64,000 nucleotides of DNA. Source: Paenibacillus sp. FSL R5-0766 (GTDB lineage: Bacteria > Bacillota > Bacilli > Paenibacillales > Paenibacillaceae). How positions within the stretch are numbered: the first letter of the stretch is position 1; every line of letters starts with the position of its first letter. The stretch is taken from positions 6,696,001-6,760,000 of the forward strand of contig NZ_CP150227.1 in NCBI RefSeq assembly GCF_037971845.1, read 5' to 3'. Made by a program: the position numbers and the translations under genes. Below, in pieces: positions 33,337 to 43,178 of the stretch. The notes under the pieces were generated by a model. It was not told where the DNA came from, searched no databases, and saw only the letters and a list, made by a program, of their open reading frames with translations.

Positions 33337-35436
33337 CTATTGAACCTGCCACAATGCAGGGACATTGGATGGTTCCCACCCAGACAAGGAAGTGTGGGAC
33401 TGCAAACATTTATACGTCTTGCCGCTATAGGTGACCAGCTGTCCTACAGTGTAGGCTGTATTCGCCTGCCAGGCGGAAACACCCGGATTTGTCGTTCCTG
33501 CTGTTGTTTTCACGGTCACCGCATTGCTTGCAGCAGAACCATTACCCGCCGCATCCTTCGCTTTTACCGTAAATGTATATGAGGTATCCGCAGCAAGCCC
33601 GCTGATGGTTGCTGTCGTTCCGGTCACGGATGTCGCCAGAGCCGCTCCATTGTACACATCATAACCCGTTACACCCACGTTATCCGTGGATGCCGCCCAG
33701 CTCAGCGTTATGCTGGATGTTGTTTGTACCGTTGATACCAGGTTGGTTGGTGCAGTTGGCGCTTGCGTATCACCTCCCGGCTGAGTCGTAGTGCTCACGG
33801 TTACAACATTACTGGCTGCAGACAGATTGCCCGCCGCATCCTTTGCTTTGATCGTGAAAGTATAGGAAGTGCCTGCAGTAAGTCCACTGATCGTTGCTGT
33901 TGTTCCGGTGACGGATGTTGCAAGATTATTGCCATGATAGACGTTATAACCGGTAACCCCTACATTATCCGTTGAAGCATTCCAAGCCAGTGTCACTGAG
34001 TTGGCCGTCACACCTGTCGAGCGGGCATTACCGGGTACACTTGGCGCCGTCGTATCTGCTGGAGGCACTGTACCTCCGGTAGGCAGATCGGCTTTCAGTT
34101 TATTTTGGAGTGTTTTGTTCCGGTCACCGCTAAGCTCCCAGAACATTGCTCCGCCGAGTCCCTTGCTCTTGATATAAGCGGTTTTATATCCAATAGACTC
34201 CGCATCGTCATAGCTGATAAAACGCTTGTTGGTTGCATTATAGAGATATGGCACCTTTGCCGTGTCATTCCAGTAACGCGTGTACCCGTTTTTGTTAATG
34301 TAGTTGGTCTCCAGATCATAAAAATCAAAGGAGCCTGCTTCCCATGTTCCAACGGAAGAACCTCCCGCGCAGGTCTGATACTGGCCATTACTCGCCTGTG
34401 CGCATCCATCCCAGCCACGGCCATAGAACGGAACACCAAGCACAAGTTTAGCGGCTGGTACGCCTGCATTCAAATGTCCTTGTGCTCCGGCAGCCACATT
34501 AAATGTATTGGCATCTGGCACCCCAGCAGCCGAAGCCGCAGGGTCATAGTTCAACGGCGCGTTATGCGCGCTGACTTTTTGCCAAGCCCCGTTAAAATCG
34601 TATGTCATAATATTAATCCAGTCGACGATGGCAGCTATATTGGCAAGCTCAGTATTCGCAGCATAGGTCGTCGATGCACCGCTTGCAATTGTAAGCAGAT
34701 ACTTCTTGCCGTCCACAGCTCCGGCAGCATCCAGCTTCTCACGGATTTTGCTCAGAAGCAGTGTGTAATTTTGCTTATCCTCAGGACGTTTGCTGTTACC
34801 ATCAAGCCCCCCTGATACCGGGTACTCCCAGTCCAGATCTACCCCGTCAAAATTGTATTTCCGCAGGAAATCGACGGCAGAGTTTGCAAATACCTCTCGC
34901 GTTGCAGCAGTCGCAGCTACATCGGAGAAGCGGTTGGACCATGTCCATCCTCCCACGGAGATGATTGTCTTCAGACTAGGATTGATCTGTTTCAGCTTGT
35001 TAAGCTGATTGATATTGCCTGCAATGGGCTGATCCCACGTATCCCCTGCAAATGTCTTGCCTGTATCAATCCATGGATCGCCAAGCACGATCGTGCCATT
35101 CGGTACATTGATTGTCTGGCTCTTCTCATTCTGACACGTCCAGGTCACCGGATTAGGGCCCGAAGGGTCCGGATTTCCATGAATGCCGTTCCAGCAAATA
35201 TCGGCAAACGCATAGTTGATATGCGTGACTTTGGTTGGGTCGATATCCGTTACATTATAGTTTCTCCCATACGCAGCCCATGACGGGTAGTAACCAACAA
35301 TTTTATAAGAATCTGCAGCTGCTGCCGTAGCGGGTTGGAGCACAAAAGAAGGAATAATGACGGATAAGAGCAGGGATAGACCCAGGAGAAACTTTGCGGA
35401 TTTCTTGAAAGCAGTGTGTTTATTTAAATGTATCAT
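33337..35436 (-). CDS. Secreted GH18 chitinase with two FN3 domains and CBM5/12
   Basis: The 699-residue exported protein has a signal peptide (about 1-40, ATAAAA end), a GH18 catalytic barrel (about 44-450), two fibronectin type III domains (about 465-548 and 560-642, nearly identical in sequence) and a C-terminal chitin-binding CBM5/12 (about 653-699, [22 protein letters not shown]). The active site DGVDLDWE has catalytic acid E204 with D200 and D202 present. [11 protein letters not shown] and the extra Cys-rich insert resemble ChiA-type chitinases. It should cut chitin outside the cell. The ATG follows the stop of the upstream chitinase gene directly, with AAGGAGG inside that gene's end, so both are cotranscribed. 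Confidence 0.93.
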   Translation of the reverse strand: MIHLNKHTAFKKSAKFLLGLSLLLSVIIPSFVLQPATAAAADSYKIVGYYPSWAAYGRNYNVTDIDPTKVTHINYAFADICWNGIHGNPDPSGPNPVTWTCQNEKSQTINVPNGTIVLGDPWIDTGKTFAGDTWDQPIAGNINQLNKLKQINPSLKTIISVGGWTWSNRFSDVAATAATREVFANSAVDFLRKYNFDGVDLDWEYPVSGGLDGNSKRPEDKQNYTLLLSKIREKLDAAGAVDGKKYLLTIASGASTTYAANTELANIAAIVDWINIMTYDFNGAWQKVSAHNAPLNYDPAASAAGVPDANTFNVAAGAQGHLNAGVPAAKLVLGVPFYGRGWDGCAQASNGQYQTCAGGSSVGTWEAGSFDFYDLETNYINKNGYTRYWNDTAKVPYLYNATNKRFISYDDAESIGYKTAYIKSKGLGGAMFWELSGDRNKTLQNKLKADLPTGGTVPPADTTAPSVPGNARSTGVTANSVTLAWNASTDNVGVTGYNVYHGNNLATSVTGTTATISGLTAGTSYTFTIKAKDAAGNLSAASNVVTVSTTTQPGGDTQAPTAPTNLVSTVQTTSSITLSWAASTDNVGVTGYDVYNGAALATSVTGTTATISGLAADTSYTFTVKAKDAAGNGSAASNAVTVKTTAGTTNPGVSAWQANTAYTVGQLVTYSGKTYKCLQSHTSLSGWEPSNVPALWQVQ

Positions 35437-37008
35437 CTAATACACAACCTCCTTTGTCGTTTGCGTGCTAAAACCATTCAGGAATGAACGATGTGCGCTC
35501 GAAAAATGGTTATTCGTATATGCATCCCAGTTGATTGACCAGGTCATAATCCCTTTTATCCCCGCATAGCCCGCAGGCTGGAGCAAAGTATAGGAACCAC
35601 CGTATGACACACCTTTGATCAAATAATTCAATGCCTTTTGCAGATCGGCTGACGTTGTATAACCACCTCCGGCAGCCTGTTGGGAAGCCGGTACACCGAT
35701 TGCAATCTGATCCGGTCGCAAGGGACTAAAGAAAGGCCCTGTGCTGCCGCCTACATGAAAGCCTTGAAGCAGCATCTCCGCCATGGCCACATGGAAATCA
35801 GCTGTCCCTTGGTCGTAAGAGCGTCCATCCAGCCCCACCATGGAGCCCGTGTTATAGTGCTGCACATGAAGCAGGGTCAGCTCATTACGCAAGGCATGGA
35901 TGACTGGCAAGTATGCTCCCCAAGGACCGCCGTAACTCAGATATCCACCCTGTACATAGGCCGTCTCCGGCGCAGCCGTCAGGATGAAATTGGCGCCGAA
36001 GTGTGACTTAACCGCTTTCACGCCTTGGATGAGGTTAACAATTTTCGGTATAGTTGGACTACGGAAATCGGTATCCCCTGCATTCAGAGACAGGGAGCTT
36101 CCTTCCAGATCGATATCTAGACCATTGAAACCATACGTGGAAATGATTGATTTTAACGAATCTTCGAACTGCTGTCTCTTGGTCGCGTCGGTGAGCTCAA
36201 TGGTACCGTTGGCTCCCCCCATGGAAAGCAGTACTTTTTTTCCCTGGCTTTGCAGATAGGCAATATCGGATTTGAATTCGGCTACCGTCGCATTGTATGG
36301 AGTAAAAGCAAGCGTTCCGCTGCCATGTGAAATCGGTTCGGCAAAGGAGACATTAATGACGTCATAGGCTGTTGATACGTTACGAAGTCTGATATTCGTT
36401 GAACCATTGTCGAAGTTATGCCAGTAGCCGATCAGCCATTTGCTGCCGGTTGGCCCCGGATTGGAAGATCCATTGGAAGTTGTCACACTGAGGGAGGTGC
36501 TCGCAGCAGATATATTGCCTGCGGCGTCTTTGGCTTTTACCGTAAAAGCATAAGTCGTGCTGGCTGTCAGTCCAGTGACTACAGCTGTTGTAGTTAAAGT
36601 ACTTGTCACAAGAACGCCGTTCCGGTACACCTCATATCCCGCTACGCCCACATTATCCGTGGATGCATTCCAGGAAAGACTCACGGAGTTGTCCGTGATG
36701 GAGGATGAAGTCAGACCCACAGGAACAGAAGGTGGTGCCGTATCTGGCGTTGGCGTTTCCCCTCCCGAACCTTCCCCGACGTATTTCCACAACGCGGGCA
36801 CAACAGAGGGCTCCCATCCGGTCAACGCCGTGTGGGCCTGAATACACTCATAATCTTTATTTTGATATGTTACGAGGTCTCCTTTCTTGTATGCAGTGCC
36901 TGCCTGCCACTGGGTGGCGGCATCGACTCTCGGTGCAAACCACGAAATAAGAAGAAGAAATGTCAAAGCAAATGTAATGACCGGGCGGAATCGAACAGCT
37001 TGATTCAA
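35437..37008 (-). CDS. Secreted GH18 chitinase with N-terminal CBM5/12 and FN3
   Basis: The 523-residue protein has a signal peptide (about 1-31, ending VDA-A), CBM5/12 (about 33-76, WQAGTAYKKGDLVTY), one FN3 domain (about 95-178) and a C-terminal GH18 domain of the ChiD type. The catalytic motif is NGLDIDLE: E302, D300 and D298 are kept while the first Asp of DGxDxDxE is Asn. The start is a TTG at 37006-37008 because AGGAGGG lies 8 bases upstream and the signal peptide follows at once; the frame stays open upstream to 37194 without a sensible N-terminus. It is the first gene of the chitinase pair. Confidence 0.88.
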   Translation of the reverse strand: MNQAVRFRPVITFALTFLLLISWFAPRVDAATQWQAGTAYKKGDLVTYQNKDYECIQAHTALTGWEPSVVPALWKYVGEGSGGETPTPDTAPPSVPVGLTSSSITDNSVSLSWNASTDNVGVAGYEVYRNGVLVTSTLTTTAVVTGLTASTTYAFTVKAKDAAGNISAASTSLSVTTSNGSSNPGPTGSKWLIGYWHNFDNGSTNIRLRNVSTAYDVINVSFAEPISHGSGTLAFTPYNATVAEFKSDIAYLQSQGKKVLLSMGGANGTIELTDATKRQQFEDSLKSIISTYGFNGLDIDLEGSSLSLNAGDTDFRSPTIPKIVNLIQGVKAVKSHFGANFILTAAPETAYVQGGYLSYGGPWGAYLPVIHALRNELTLLHVQHYNTGSMVGLDGRSYDQGTADFHVAMAEMLLQGFHVGGSTGPFFSPLRPDQIAIGVPASQQAAGGGYTTSADLQKALNYLIKGVSYGGSYTLLQPAGYAGIKGIMTWSINWDAYTNNHFSSAHRSFLNGFSTQTTKEVVY

Positions 37009-37304
37009 GCAAAATCCCTCCTGTACTAAGGATACGTTCACCTTGCAAACAAAAGCTTCAATAGTCCACCTGCATCTGATCTGTGATCGATTAGAGCCAA
37101 CCTCATTCAGCCATCTGATGTTACGTGTCACTTCACTCCCTTCCCTTACCAAAATGGACCTTCCCTCTCGTGTTCTTTTTTTTGCAGACACCATCCAAAT
37201 TTTACAGGGAATTTACAGATCCTCACCCTGTATTTAATCAGTAAAATGCAAAAGAGATAAGGGATAAAATAGTTCTATTGGGGGCGAAAAATGTAATATA
37301 GCGC
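37009..37304. promoter_or_regulatory. Upstream region of the chitinase pair
   Basis: No gene was recognised. TTTACAG occurs twice, at 37201-37207 and 37212-37218, an 11-bp spacing that would place two regulator monomers on the same DNA face. TTTACA-N5-TTTACA is close to the B. subtilis PhoP box pattern. The promoter itself was not resolved. Confidence 0.4.
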
Positions 37305-37352
37305 ACAAAAAAGGTTTTCTTTCAACTCCTTAGGAGACTTGAAAGAAAACCT
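37305..37352 (-). terminator. Terminator of the pectin operon
   Basis: AGGTTTTCTTTCAA (37312-37325) pairs perfectly with TTGAAAGAAAACCT (37339-37352), with an inner CTCC/GGAG. On the minus strand it is followed by TTTTTT, 34 bases after the pectinesterase stop. Confidence 0.9.
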
Positions 37353-37385
37353 GTGTTAGATATTGCGCAGAGAAGAGGGCGTATC

Positions 37386-38450
37386 TTACTGCCGCTGCTC
37401 CCCTCTCCCTTCCAAAGGCTGCCATCCATCCACGCCGGACAGAATCAGAGGTACAGTGTACTCGGCCGCTTCCTGTTCGGTCAGTATTTTGGCCCAAGGC
37501 ACACGATCAGCAGCATATCCGGCACCAGGCCCGGCACTGTTATATTCCGCATACTGAACGGTCTGCTCTGCATCTGTCTTGTTCCAGTTGTGCCATCCCT
37601 CCCGCTTCACATGAGCGCCGATCCAGCAGTTCAGAAAACAGACTTTGGCATGATGACGCCACGGTCTGCCCAGATACACCGACTGCGGCGGAGCATTGCT
37701 GGTCAGATCACAGTCCAGAAACACATAGCCGTAACGCACATCCTCCGGCGTAGAGGCTGCGGTAATCCAGCCGTTCACTTGTCCATCCGCAGCCTCCGCT
37801 TCAGTCAGACGATTCTTCGTAAAGATCTCGCAGCCCTTAAACACCACCGTAGCCGAACCAAAAATAAAATCGATATCACCTTCGATGTAACAGTCCTCGA
37901 AATACTGCCGCAGTTTGCGCCGCTCGGCACCATCGCGTGGCCCGCCAAAATAACTGCGATCCATGGGCTGCTCCGGCAGCGGGCCGGTGAAGATCGTATC
38001 CTGGTGACCGATCAAACGACAGCGGCGAAAGACCGCCCGGTCTCCATCCACATAGACGGCCAGCGCCTGACCAACCTGCTTGCCCGGCCCGGCAGCATTT
38101 ACGAAGGAAATTCCCTCTGCCGTGAAATCATCAGCACCAATGAAAGCCGTATAGGAATGAAACGTATGATATGGCGACCCGTCCGGGAACTTCTTGAGTG
38201 CATGATCATCATACGTAATGATCGTCTGCTCCGCCCCCTCACCAATCAGGTGGATGCCCAGCTTCTCCATATGCAACTTCTCATGATACACACCAGCCTT
38301 CACTCGAATTGGAACGGTTCCGATGCCATTCTCCGGCAGTGCATCAACTGCAGCCTGAATCGTCACATAATCGCCTGTCCCGTCTGAAGCAACCGTCAGA
38401 CAGGGAGCCGATGATTCCAATGCTGTATTTGGCAATCTCTGCTGCGTCAT
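37386..38450 (-). CDS. Pectinesterase (CE8), apparently cytoplasmic
   Basis: The 354-residue right-handed beta-helix enzyme has the CE8 motifs: GQALAVYVDGDRAVFRRC, GHQDTIF (first catalytic Asp), YIEGDIDFIFG (second Asp) and YLGRPWR (Arg). It should remove methyl groups from galacturonate residues. There is no signal peptide, so it probably acts inside the cell on imported methylated oligomers, unlike secreted pectinesterases. Its ATG overlaps the stop of the GH105 gene by four bases. It is the last gene of the operon, followed by a strong terminator. Confidence 0.9.
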   Translation of the reverse strand: MTQQRLPNTALESSAPCLTVASDGTGDYVTIQAAVDALPENGIGTVPIRVKAGVYHEKLHMEKLGIHLIGEGAEQTIITYDDHALKKFPDGSPYHTFHSYTAFIGADDFTAEGISFVNAAGPGKQVGQALAVYVDGDRAVFRRCRLIGHQDTIFTGPLPEQPMDRSYFGGPRDGAERRKLRQYFEDCYIEGDIDFIFGSATVVFKGCEIFTKNRLTEAEAADGQVNGWITAASTPEDVRYGYVFLDCDLTSNAPPQSVYLGRPWRHHAKVCFLNCWIGAHVKREGWHNWNKTDAEQTVQYAEYNSAGPGAGYAADRVPWAKILTEQEAAEYTVPLILSGVDGWQPLEGRGEQRQ

Positions 38451-39559
38451 GGCAATCGCTCCATTTCCAGCGCTGCCAGCAGAAGCGGAGCCACCCCCAT
38501 AAAGGAATCGCTTACAACCGCTTCGCTTACATAGTAGTTGTACGATCCATCCCGATCCAGGCTTAGTCCTGCGCCATGACAGATCCCGTTTAACCGAACG
38601 CCGTCAGCCGTTTCCTCCACCAATCTGGACGAGAGTCCCTGCCATCCTTTCTCCGCTGCAGCTCTGAAATGCGGCTCCAGATAACGCAACCGCACACCCT
38701 TCGCAAGTGCATATACAAACATGCTTGACCCGGATGCTTCCAGATAGTTGCCTTTGCGGAAGCCCTGATCCAGCACCTGGAACCATAACCCGCTCTCCTG
38801 CTCCTGCACGCGTACCAAAGCATGACACATCCGTTCGAAGATGCCGATGATGGTGCCGCGCTTTGGATGATTCACGGGGAAATGCTCCACGCTGTCTACA
38901 ATCGCCATGGCATACCAGCCCATCGCCCGGCTCCAGAAGTGTGGCGAGCACCCTGTCGATGAATCTGCCCAGACCTGTTCCTTCGATTCATCCCAGCCAT
39001 GATAGAGCAGCCCAGTCCGCGGATCACGGGTCTGGCGTTCGATCAGCAGAATCTGATGTGCCACTTCATCCCATAACTCGGGACGATGAAATGTCTTCGC
39101 ATACTCGGACAAAAAGGGAGCGGACATATACAGGCCGTCCAGCCACATCTGGAATGGATAGATTTTTTTGTGCCAGAAACCGCCCTCCGACGTGCGGGGT
39201 TGCCCTGCGAGCTGTGCTGCCAGGAGATGCGCCGCTTCGGCGTAACGCTGATCTTCAGCACCATCCAGTAATGCAAACAGGTTTTTCCCCTGATTAATCT
39301 GATCCAGATTATATTCTTCCAAAGTATAGGTGCCAATAGAGCCATCCGGCTGGATATACAGGTCCATATGTTTTTTCATAAAATCAACATACTCTTGTTT
39401 GCCATAATACTGTCCGGTTCGTGCCATCGCCATCAAGGTCATGCCTTCCACGTATGCCCATCGTCCCGAAGGGAACGCATGATAACCGTCCCCGTCACAT
39501 TGCTGGATGATCGTTGCTGCAATTCGCTCAGACCAGGATAACTGTGTCTGTACCTGCAT
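38447..39559 (-). CDS. GH105 unsaturated galacturonyl/rhamnogalacturonyl hydrolase
   Basis: The 370-residue (alpha/alpha)6-barrel enzyme resembles YteR/YesR. Motifs include WAYVEGMTLMAMAR, FQMWLDGLYMSAPFL (the WLDG Asp is the catalytic residue in YteR) and HFWSRAMGWYAMAIVD. It removes the unsaturated uronic acid from oligomers produced by lyases, in the cytoplasm. The ATG at 39557-39559 is chosen because TCAAGGAGGAATTGCTT precedes it; an upstream frame extension of ten residues would include that site. It lies 26 bases after the LacI gene and overlaps the pectinesterase gene. Confidence 0.9.
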   Translation of the reverse strand: MQVQTQLSWSERIAATIIQQCDGDGYHAFPSGRWAYVEGMTLMAMARTGQYYGKQEYVDFMKKHMDLYIQPDGSIGTYTLEEYNLDQINQGKNLFALLDGAEDQRYAEAAHLLAAQLAGQPRTSEGGFWHKKIYPFQMWLDGLYMSAPFLSEYAKTFHRPELWDEVAHQILLIERQTRDPRTGLLYHGWDESKEQVWADSSTGCSPHFWSRAMGWYAMAIVDSVEHFPVNHPKRGTIIGIFERMCHALVRVQEQESGLWFQVLDQGFRKGNYLEASGSSMFVYALAKGVRLRYLEPHFRAAAEKGWQGLSSRLVEETADGVRLNGICHGAGLSLDRDGSYNYYVSEAVVSDSFMGVAPLLLAALEMERLP

Positions 39560-39585
39560 AAGCAATTCCTCCTTGAATGTTGTAC

Positions 39586-40569
39586 TCACCTAATACATGT
39601 ATGACTAACGGCTGTTGAATTGCGAAGGTTCAGCTTAGGCTGAATGACTACCGGAACGTCGACCTGTTCATCACGGATTAACGATACAATCAACTCTGCT
39701 GCCTGCACGGCCAGTTCATCCAGAGACGGGCCAATCGTTGTCAAGGCTACTTCGGCATACTGCATATCCGGCAGATCATCATACCCAATTAACGAGATAT
39801 CGCGTGGAACACTGTAACCTGCCTCAAGCAAAGCCCGGAGTGCCCCTCGGGTGACCAGATTGTTCAGTCCAATAAAAGCTGTTGGCGACTCCGGCCCAAA
39901 CGCATGATTACGTATGGCAAAATACCCGTCCTCCCAAGAGGAATACGCAGGCAGCACATGATCTTCGTTAAAAGCCAGACCCGTACGCTGCAACGCTTCC
40001 CGGTATCCCTCCAGCTTGACGTGCTGGGAGTTGCCGATGAATCCGATTCGGCTGTGGCCCAGCGATTTTAGATGCTCCACTGCTTTGAACAGCCCTTCTT
40101 TGCGATCAATCTTGATATAAGGAGAGTTCGGCGCTTCATCTGTACCCAGCACAAAACATGGCATGTTGAGTGTTGCGAACTTTTTCCAGAACATCTCCCG
40201 ATTGTCCAGTGCATAGTCCCACAGAATACATCCGTCCACACGCAGCTGGCTGAAGACATCCACGCCATCATCCGCCACAACCAGGATCATCTGATATCCC
40301 CGCTTCTTTAGCTCGGTGTGCAGGCGGCCGGAGATGTTCGAGAATAACGGATTGCTCAGCTCATCCAGTACAAAACCGATGATGTTGCTTCTGCCGGTGG
40401 AGAGCTGCCGGGCCAACATATTTTTCCGATATTGATGTTTCTCCGCGACCGCAAGCACCTTCTGCTTTGTTGTCGGTTTGATTCGGGGATCATCATTCAG
40501 CGCCTTCGATACTGTGCTATAGCTCACCCCCGCCAGTTTGGCTATATCTTTAATGGTTATCAAAATCAA
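39586..40569 (-). CDS. LacI-family regulator of the pectin operon
   Basis: The 327-residue repressor has an N-terminal LacI helix-turn-helix (TIKDIAKLAGVSYSTVSKAL) with hinge-helix MLARQLSTGRS, then a periplasmic-binding-like sensor domain (IIGFVLDELSNPLF, LGHSRIGFIGNS, ISLIGYDDLPDM). Its effector is probably a uronic sugar. It sits inside the operon, between the binding-protein and GH105 genes, so it would be autoregulated. Palindromes at 44298 and 44122 are likely operators. There is no ATG near the start; TTG codons at 40569 and 40563 are the candidates after AGAGG, and the first has the better spacing. Confidence 0.9.
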   Translation of the reverse strand: MILITIKDIAKLAGVSYSTVSKALNDDPRIKPTTKQKVLAVAEKHQYRKNMLARQLSTGRSNIIGFVLDELSNPLFSNISGRLHTELKKRGYQMILVVADDGVDVFSQLRVDGCILWDYALDNREMFWKKFATLNMPCFVLGTDEAPNSPYIKIDRKEGLFKAVEHLKSLGHSRIGFIGNSQHVKLEGYREALQRTGLAFNEDHVLPAYSSWEDGYFAIRNHAFGPESPTAFIGLNNLVTRGALRALLEAGYSVPRDISLIGYDDLPDMQYAEVALTTIGPSLDELAVQAAELIVSLIRDEQVDVPVVIQPKLNLRNSTAVSHTCIR

Positions 40570-40603
40570 TCAACACCTCTCATACGCCTAAAACCCTAAT
40601 TTC

Positions 40604-42199
40604 CTATTTCTGTGCAGATTTATAACGATCATATTGTGCCTGTCTGCCCGCAATAACCTGCTCTATATTCATCTTCTTCAACGTCTCAATATAACTGTCA
40701 AACTGGTCCAGACTGGCGTCACCGCTAATAAACTTAAAGTTCATCTCTTCCACATATGTGGTGATGTCAGGCATCGCCATGCTTTCCACGCTCGCTTCAT
40801 CCGGCAGGGCATAGACAAACGGGAACGGTTCGCGCACATACGGCTCCAGTTCTTTATCCATCTTCGCATGCCAAGGTGCTACGACGGAATCGGCAGAATC
40901 AGTGGATTGGATGTTCGGCAGATTCACCGGGCCAATGCCAAGCTTCTGAATGTATTCATTGTCCTTGCCTTTGTCCGTGAATGTCTTCACGCCATTCTCT
41001 TCCGTATACGTGTCATCCTTAATGCCCCACGTATAATACGTCTGTGCTTCCTCACTTACGGCATAGTCCAGGAAGCGGAAAGCAAGTTCCGGATTTTTAC
41101 TATCACGTGTAATGCCAAAGATGCCACTCACTGGTGTACGTCCTACATAGAACTGATCCCCATGCGGTCCTTTCAGTGGTAAAATGCCTTTGATGATTGG
41201 CTCTTCTGGATTGTAATCCTTGAACAACGGACTGTAGACCATTGACATATACCAGCTAAAATTAAACGTTGCTCCCGTCACATCCTGAGAGATGCGCGAC
41301 GTGACCTGATCACTCGTAGTACTTGCATAATCCACCCCAAGCAGACCTTCCTTGTACAGTCCGTTCAGATAGGTCAAGTACTCCTTGTAGGCAGGCTCAT
41401 AATAGCTGAAATGTACTTTTCCCTGATCGTCTGCATAAAACTGGTTGGACAGATCAAGTCCAAACGCGGGGCCAAAGGCCATGGACACAAATTTGGCTTC
41501 CATGGACAGCGGAATCTCATCGGCTTTTCCGTTGCCGTTCGGGTCATCTGTCTTGAATTTGCGCAGCATCGCCGTGAATTCATCCAGCGTGGTCGGCTCG
41601 CTTAATCCCAGCTTATCAAGCCAGCGCACATTGACCATAAATACCGGCATGTAGTTGCGGGTTAACGTCTGCTGCGGGATATAATACATTTTACCATCTG
41701 GCGTTGTTAAACTGGCTTTAACCGAAGGTGACTTTTCATATATTTTTTTGAGATTCACGCCGTACTTCTCCACCAGATCATTAATCGGAATGAATAGACC
41801 ACTGTTAATGTACTTCATCAGCTGATCCTGATCCGGCAGGTACACGATATCGGGCAAGCCGGTACCAGCAGCCAGTCTCGGATTTACGGCATCCGCATAG
41901 TTCTGCGGCGGAATCAGATCCCAATCCACCGTCACACCGGCGTTGCTCTCAATTTTCTTCACGATGGCTGCGGTGGACAAGTCCACATTGGTCGTCCAAG
42001 CGTTGGTGCCGAGAATAGACAACTTGGCATCCGGCTGATCCGTCACCGGCCCTGCTCCGGTATAATTGAAGGCTGGCTCCGAACTGGACGGGGTGCTCCC
42101 CGCATCGGTTCCCGCCCCTGTTCCGCCGCTACATCCCGCCAGGCTGATCGCCAGTATCGCTGCGATTACACTTTTTCTTCCTGCCCCTTTAAATCTCAT
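40604..42199 (-). CDS. ABC sugar transporter solute-binding lipoprotein (LplA-like)
   Basis: The 531-residue lipoprotein has a signal ending at LAGC (Cys about 23), a Gly/Ser/Thr spacer and a large extracellular solute-binding domain of the LplA type (AKLSILGTNAWTTNVD, VDWDLIPPQNYAD, ADEIPLSMEAKF). It should capture oligosaccharides for the two permeases encoded just upstream. No ATPase gene is in the operon; such CUT1 systems usually share an MsmX/UgpC-type ATPase from elsewhere. AAGGAGGAATGATGG precedes the ATG. It lies 34 bases before the LacI gene. Confidence 0.92.
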   Translation of the reverse strand: MRFKGAGRKSVIAAILAISLAGCSGGTGAGTDAGSTPSSSEPAFNYTGAGPVTDQPDAKLSILGTNAWTTNVDLSTAAIVKKIESNAGVTVDWDLIPPQNYADAVNPRLAAGTGLPDIVYLPDQDQLMKYINSGLFIPINDLVEKYGVNLKKIYEKSPSVKASLTTPDGKMYYIPQQTLTRNYMPVFMVNVRWLDKLGLSEPTTLDEFTAMLRKFKTDDPNGNGKADEIPLSMEAKFVSMAFGPAFGLDLSNQFYADDQGKVHFSYYEPAYKEYLTYLNGLYKEGLLGVDYASTTSDQVTSRISQDVTGATFNFSWYMSMVYSPLFKDYNPEEPIIKGILPLKGPHGDQFYVGRTPVSGIFGITRDSKNPELAFRFLDYAVSEEAQTYYTWGIKDDTYTEENGVKTFTDKGKDNEYIQKLGIGPVNLPNIQSTDSADSVVAPWHAKMDKELEPYVREPFPFVYALPDEASVESMAMPDITTYVEEMNFKFISGDASLDQFDSYIETLKKMNIEQVIAGRQAQYDRYKSAQK

Positions 42200-42267
42200 C
42201 CATCATTCCTCCTTGGTATGAACCATTTTGAACTCCCTTGAATGACATAACACTTAAGTAAGTAAAG

Positions 42268-43149
42268 CTATCCTTTCACGGCTCCGAGGGTGATCCCCTT
42301 AACGAAGTACCGTTGGATAAACGGGTAGATCGTAACAATAGGCAGAATGCTGACCACAATGGATACATAACGAACCTGAAGGGAGGAGACCGCCAGCGCA
42401 CCAGATGTCATCGTACCGCCCATCTTCTGCATCACTTCCGGCGAAGCCATGATCAGCACTCTTCGCAGGAACATCTGTAAGGGCTGCATATCCTGTTTGC
42501 CCAGATATAATAAGGCCGTGAAAAAGTTGTTCCAGTGGAATACCGCATAGTACAGCGTGAGCACAGCCAGTGTTGGCTTAATGATCGGAACCGCCAGACG
42601 ATACAGCATCGTCATCTCGTTGGCCCCGTCTATACTGGCACTTTCGAAAATTTCATTCGGAATGCCTTCGAACGCCGAGCGGCAGATCATGACGTTAAAC
42701 GTAATCACCAGCACAGGCAGCACCATAACCCATCGGGTGTTGTACAGCCCAAGCGAGGTAATCAGCATGTAGACCGGAATGAGTCCACCCGAGAAATACA
42801 TGGTGAAGGCGATGAAGAAATTCAGCTTGCGACGTAAGAAAAACTGCTGTCTGGATAATGGAAACGCGGCAAGACATGTTGCCACAATGTTCAACAGTGT
42901 GCCTACCACGGTGTACCAGAGGGTGTTGTAGAACGAAACCCACAACTCCTTGTATTGCAGTACCATTTGGTAACCTGACAGGGTAAATCCAACGGGCCAC
43001 AATACAACTTTTTGTTTGTCGATGGCATCCACCGAGCTGAATGAAATGCTAATGACGTACAGAAAGGGATACAACGTGACAACAACCGCCAGTATGGTCA
43101 GCAGGTAGACACATCCGTAGAACAAACGGTCACTTTTCGATTTTTGCAT
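42268..43149 (-). CDS. Carbohydrate ABC permease (YtcP/LplC-like)
   Basis: The 293-residue protein has six predicted helices, with the ABC-permease EAA-type loop IFESASIDGANEMTMLYRLAVPIIKP. It ends in the common FVKGITLGAVKG. It pairs with the preceding LplB-like permease to form the membrane channel for the oligosaccharide importer. AAAGGAGACCTGT precedes the ATG, 29 bases after the first permease. Confidence 0.92.
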   Translation of the reverse strand: MQKSKSDRLFYGCVYLLTILAVVVTLYPFLYVISISFSSVDAIDKQKVVLWPVGFTLSGYQMVLQYKELWVSFYNTLWYTVVGTLLNIVATCLAAFPLSRQQFFLRRKLNFFIAFTMYFSGGLIPVYMLITSLGLYNTRWVMVLPVLVITFNVMICRSAFEGIPNEIFESASIDGANEMTMLYRLAVPIIKPTLAVLTLYYAVFHWNNFFTALLYLGKQDMQPLQMFLRRVLIMASPEVMQKMGGTMTSGALAVSSLQVRYVSIVVSILPIVTIYPFIQRYFVKGITLGAVKG

Positions 43150-43178
43150 ACAGGTCTCCTTTGGTCCGGGGTATAGTC

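Noticed and set aside
37353..38387. 344-codon frame opposite the pectinesterase
   Set aside because: The minus strand encodes a full CE8 enzyme with all motifs; the + frame has none and starts in the terminator region.
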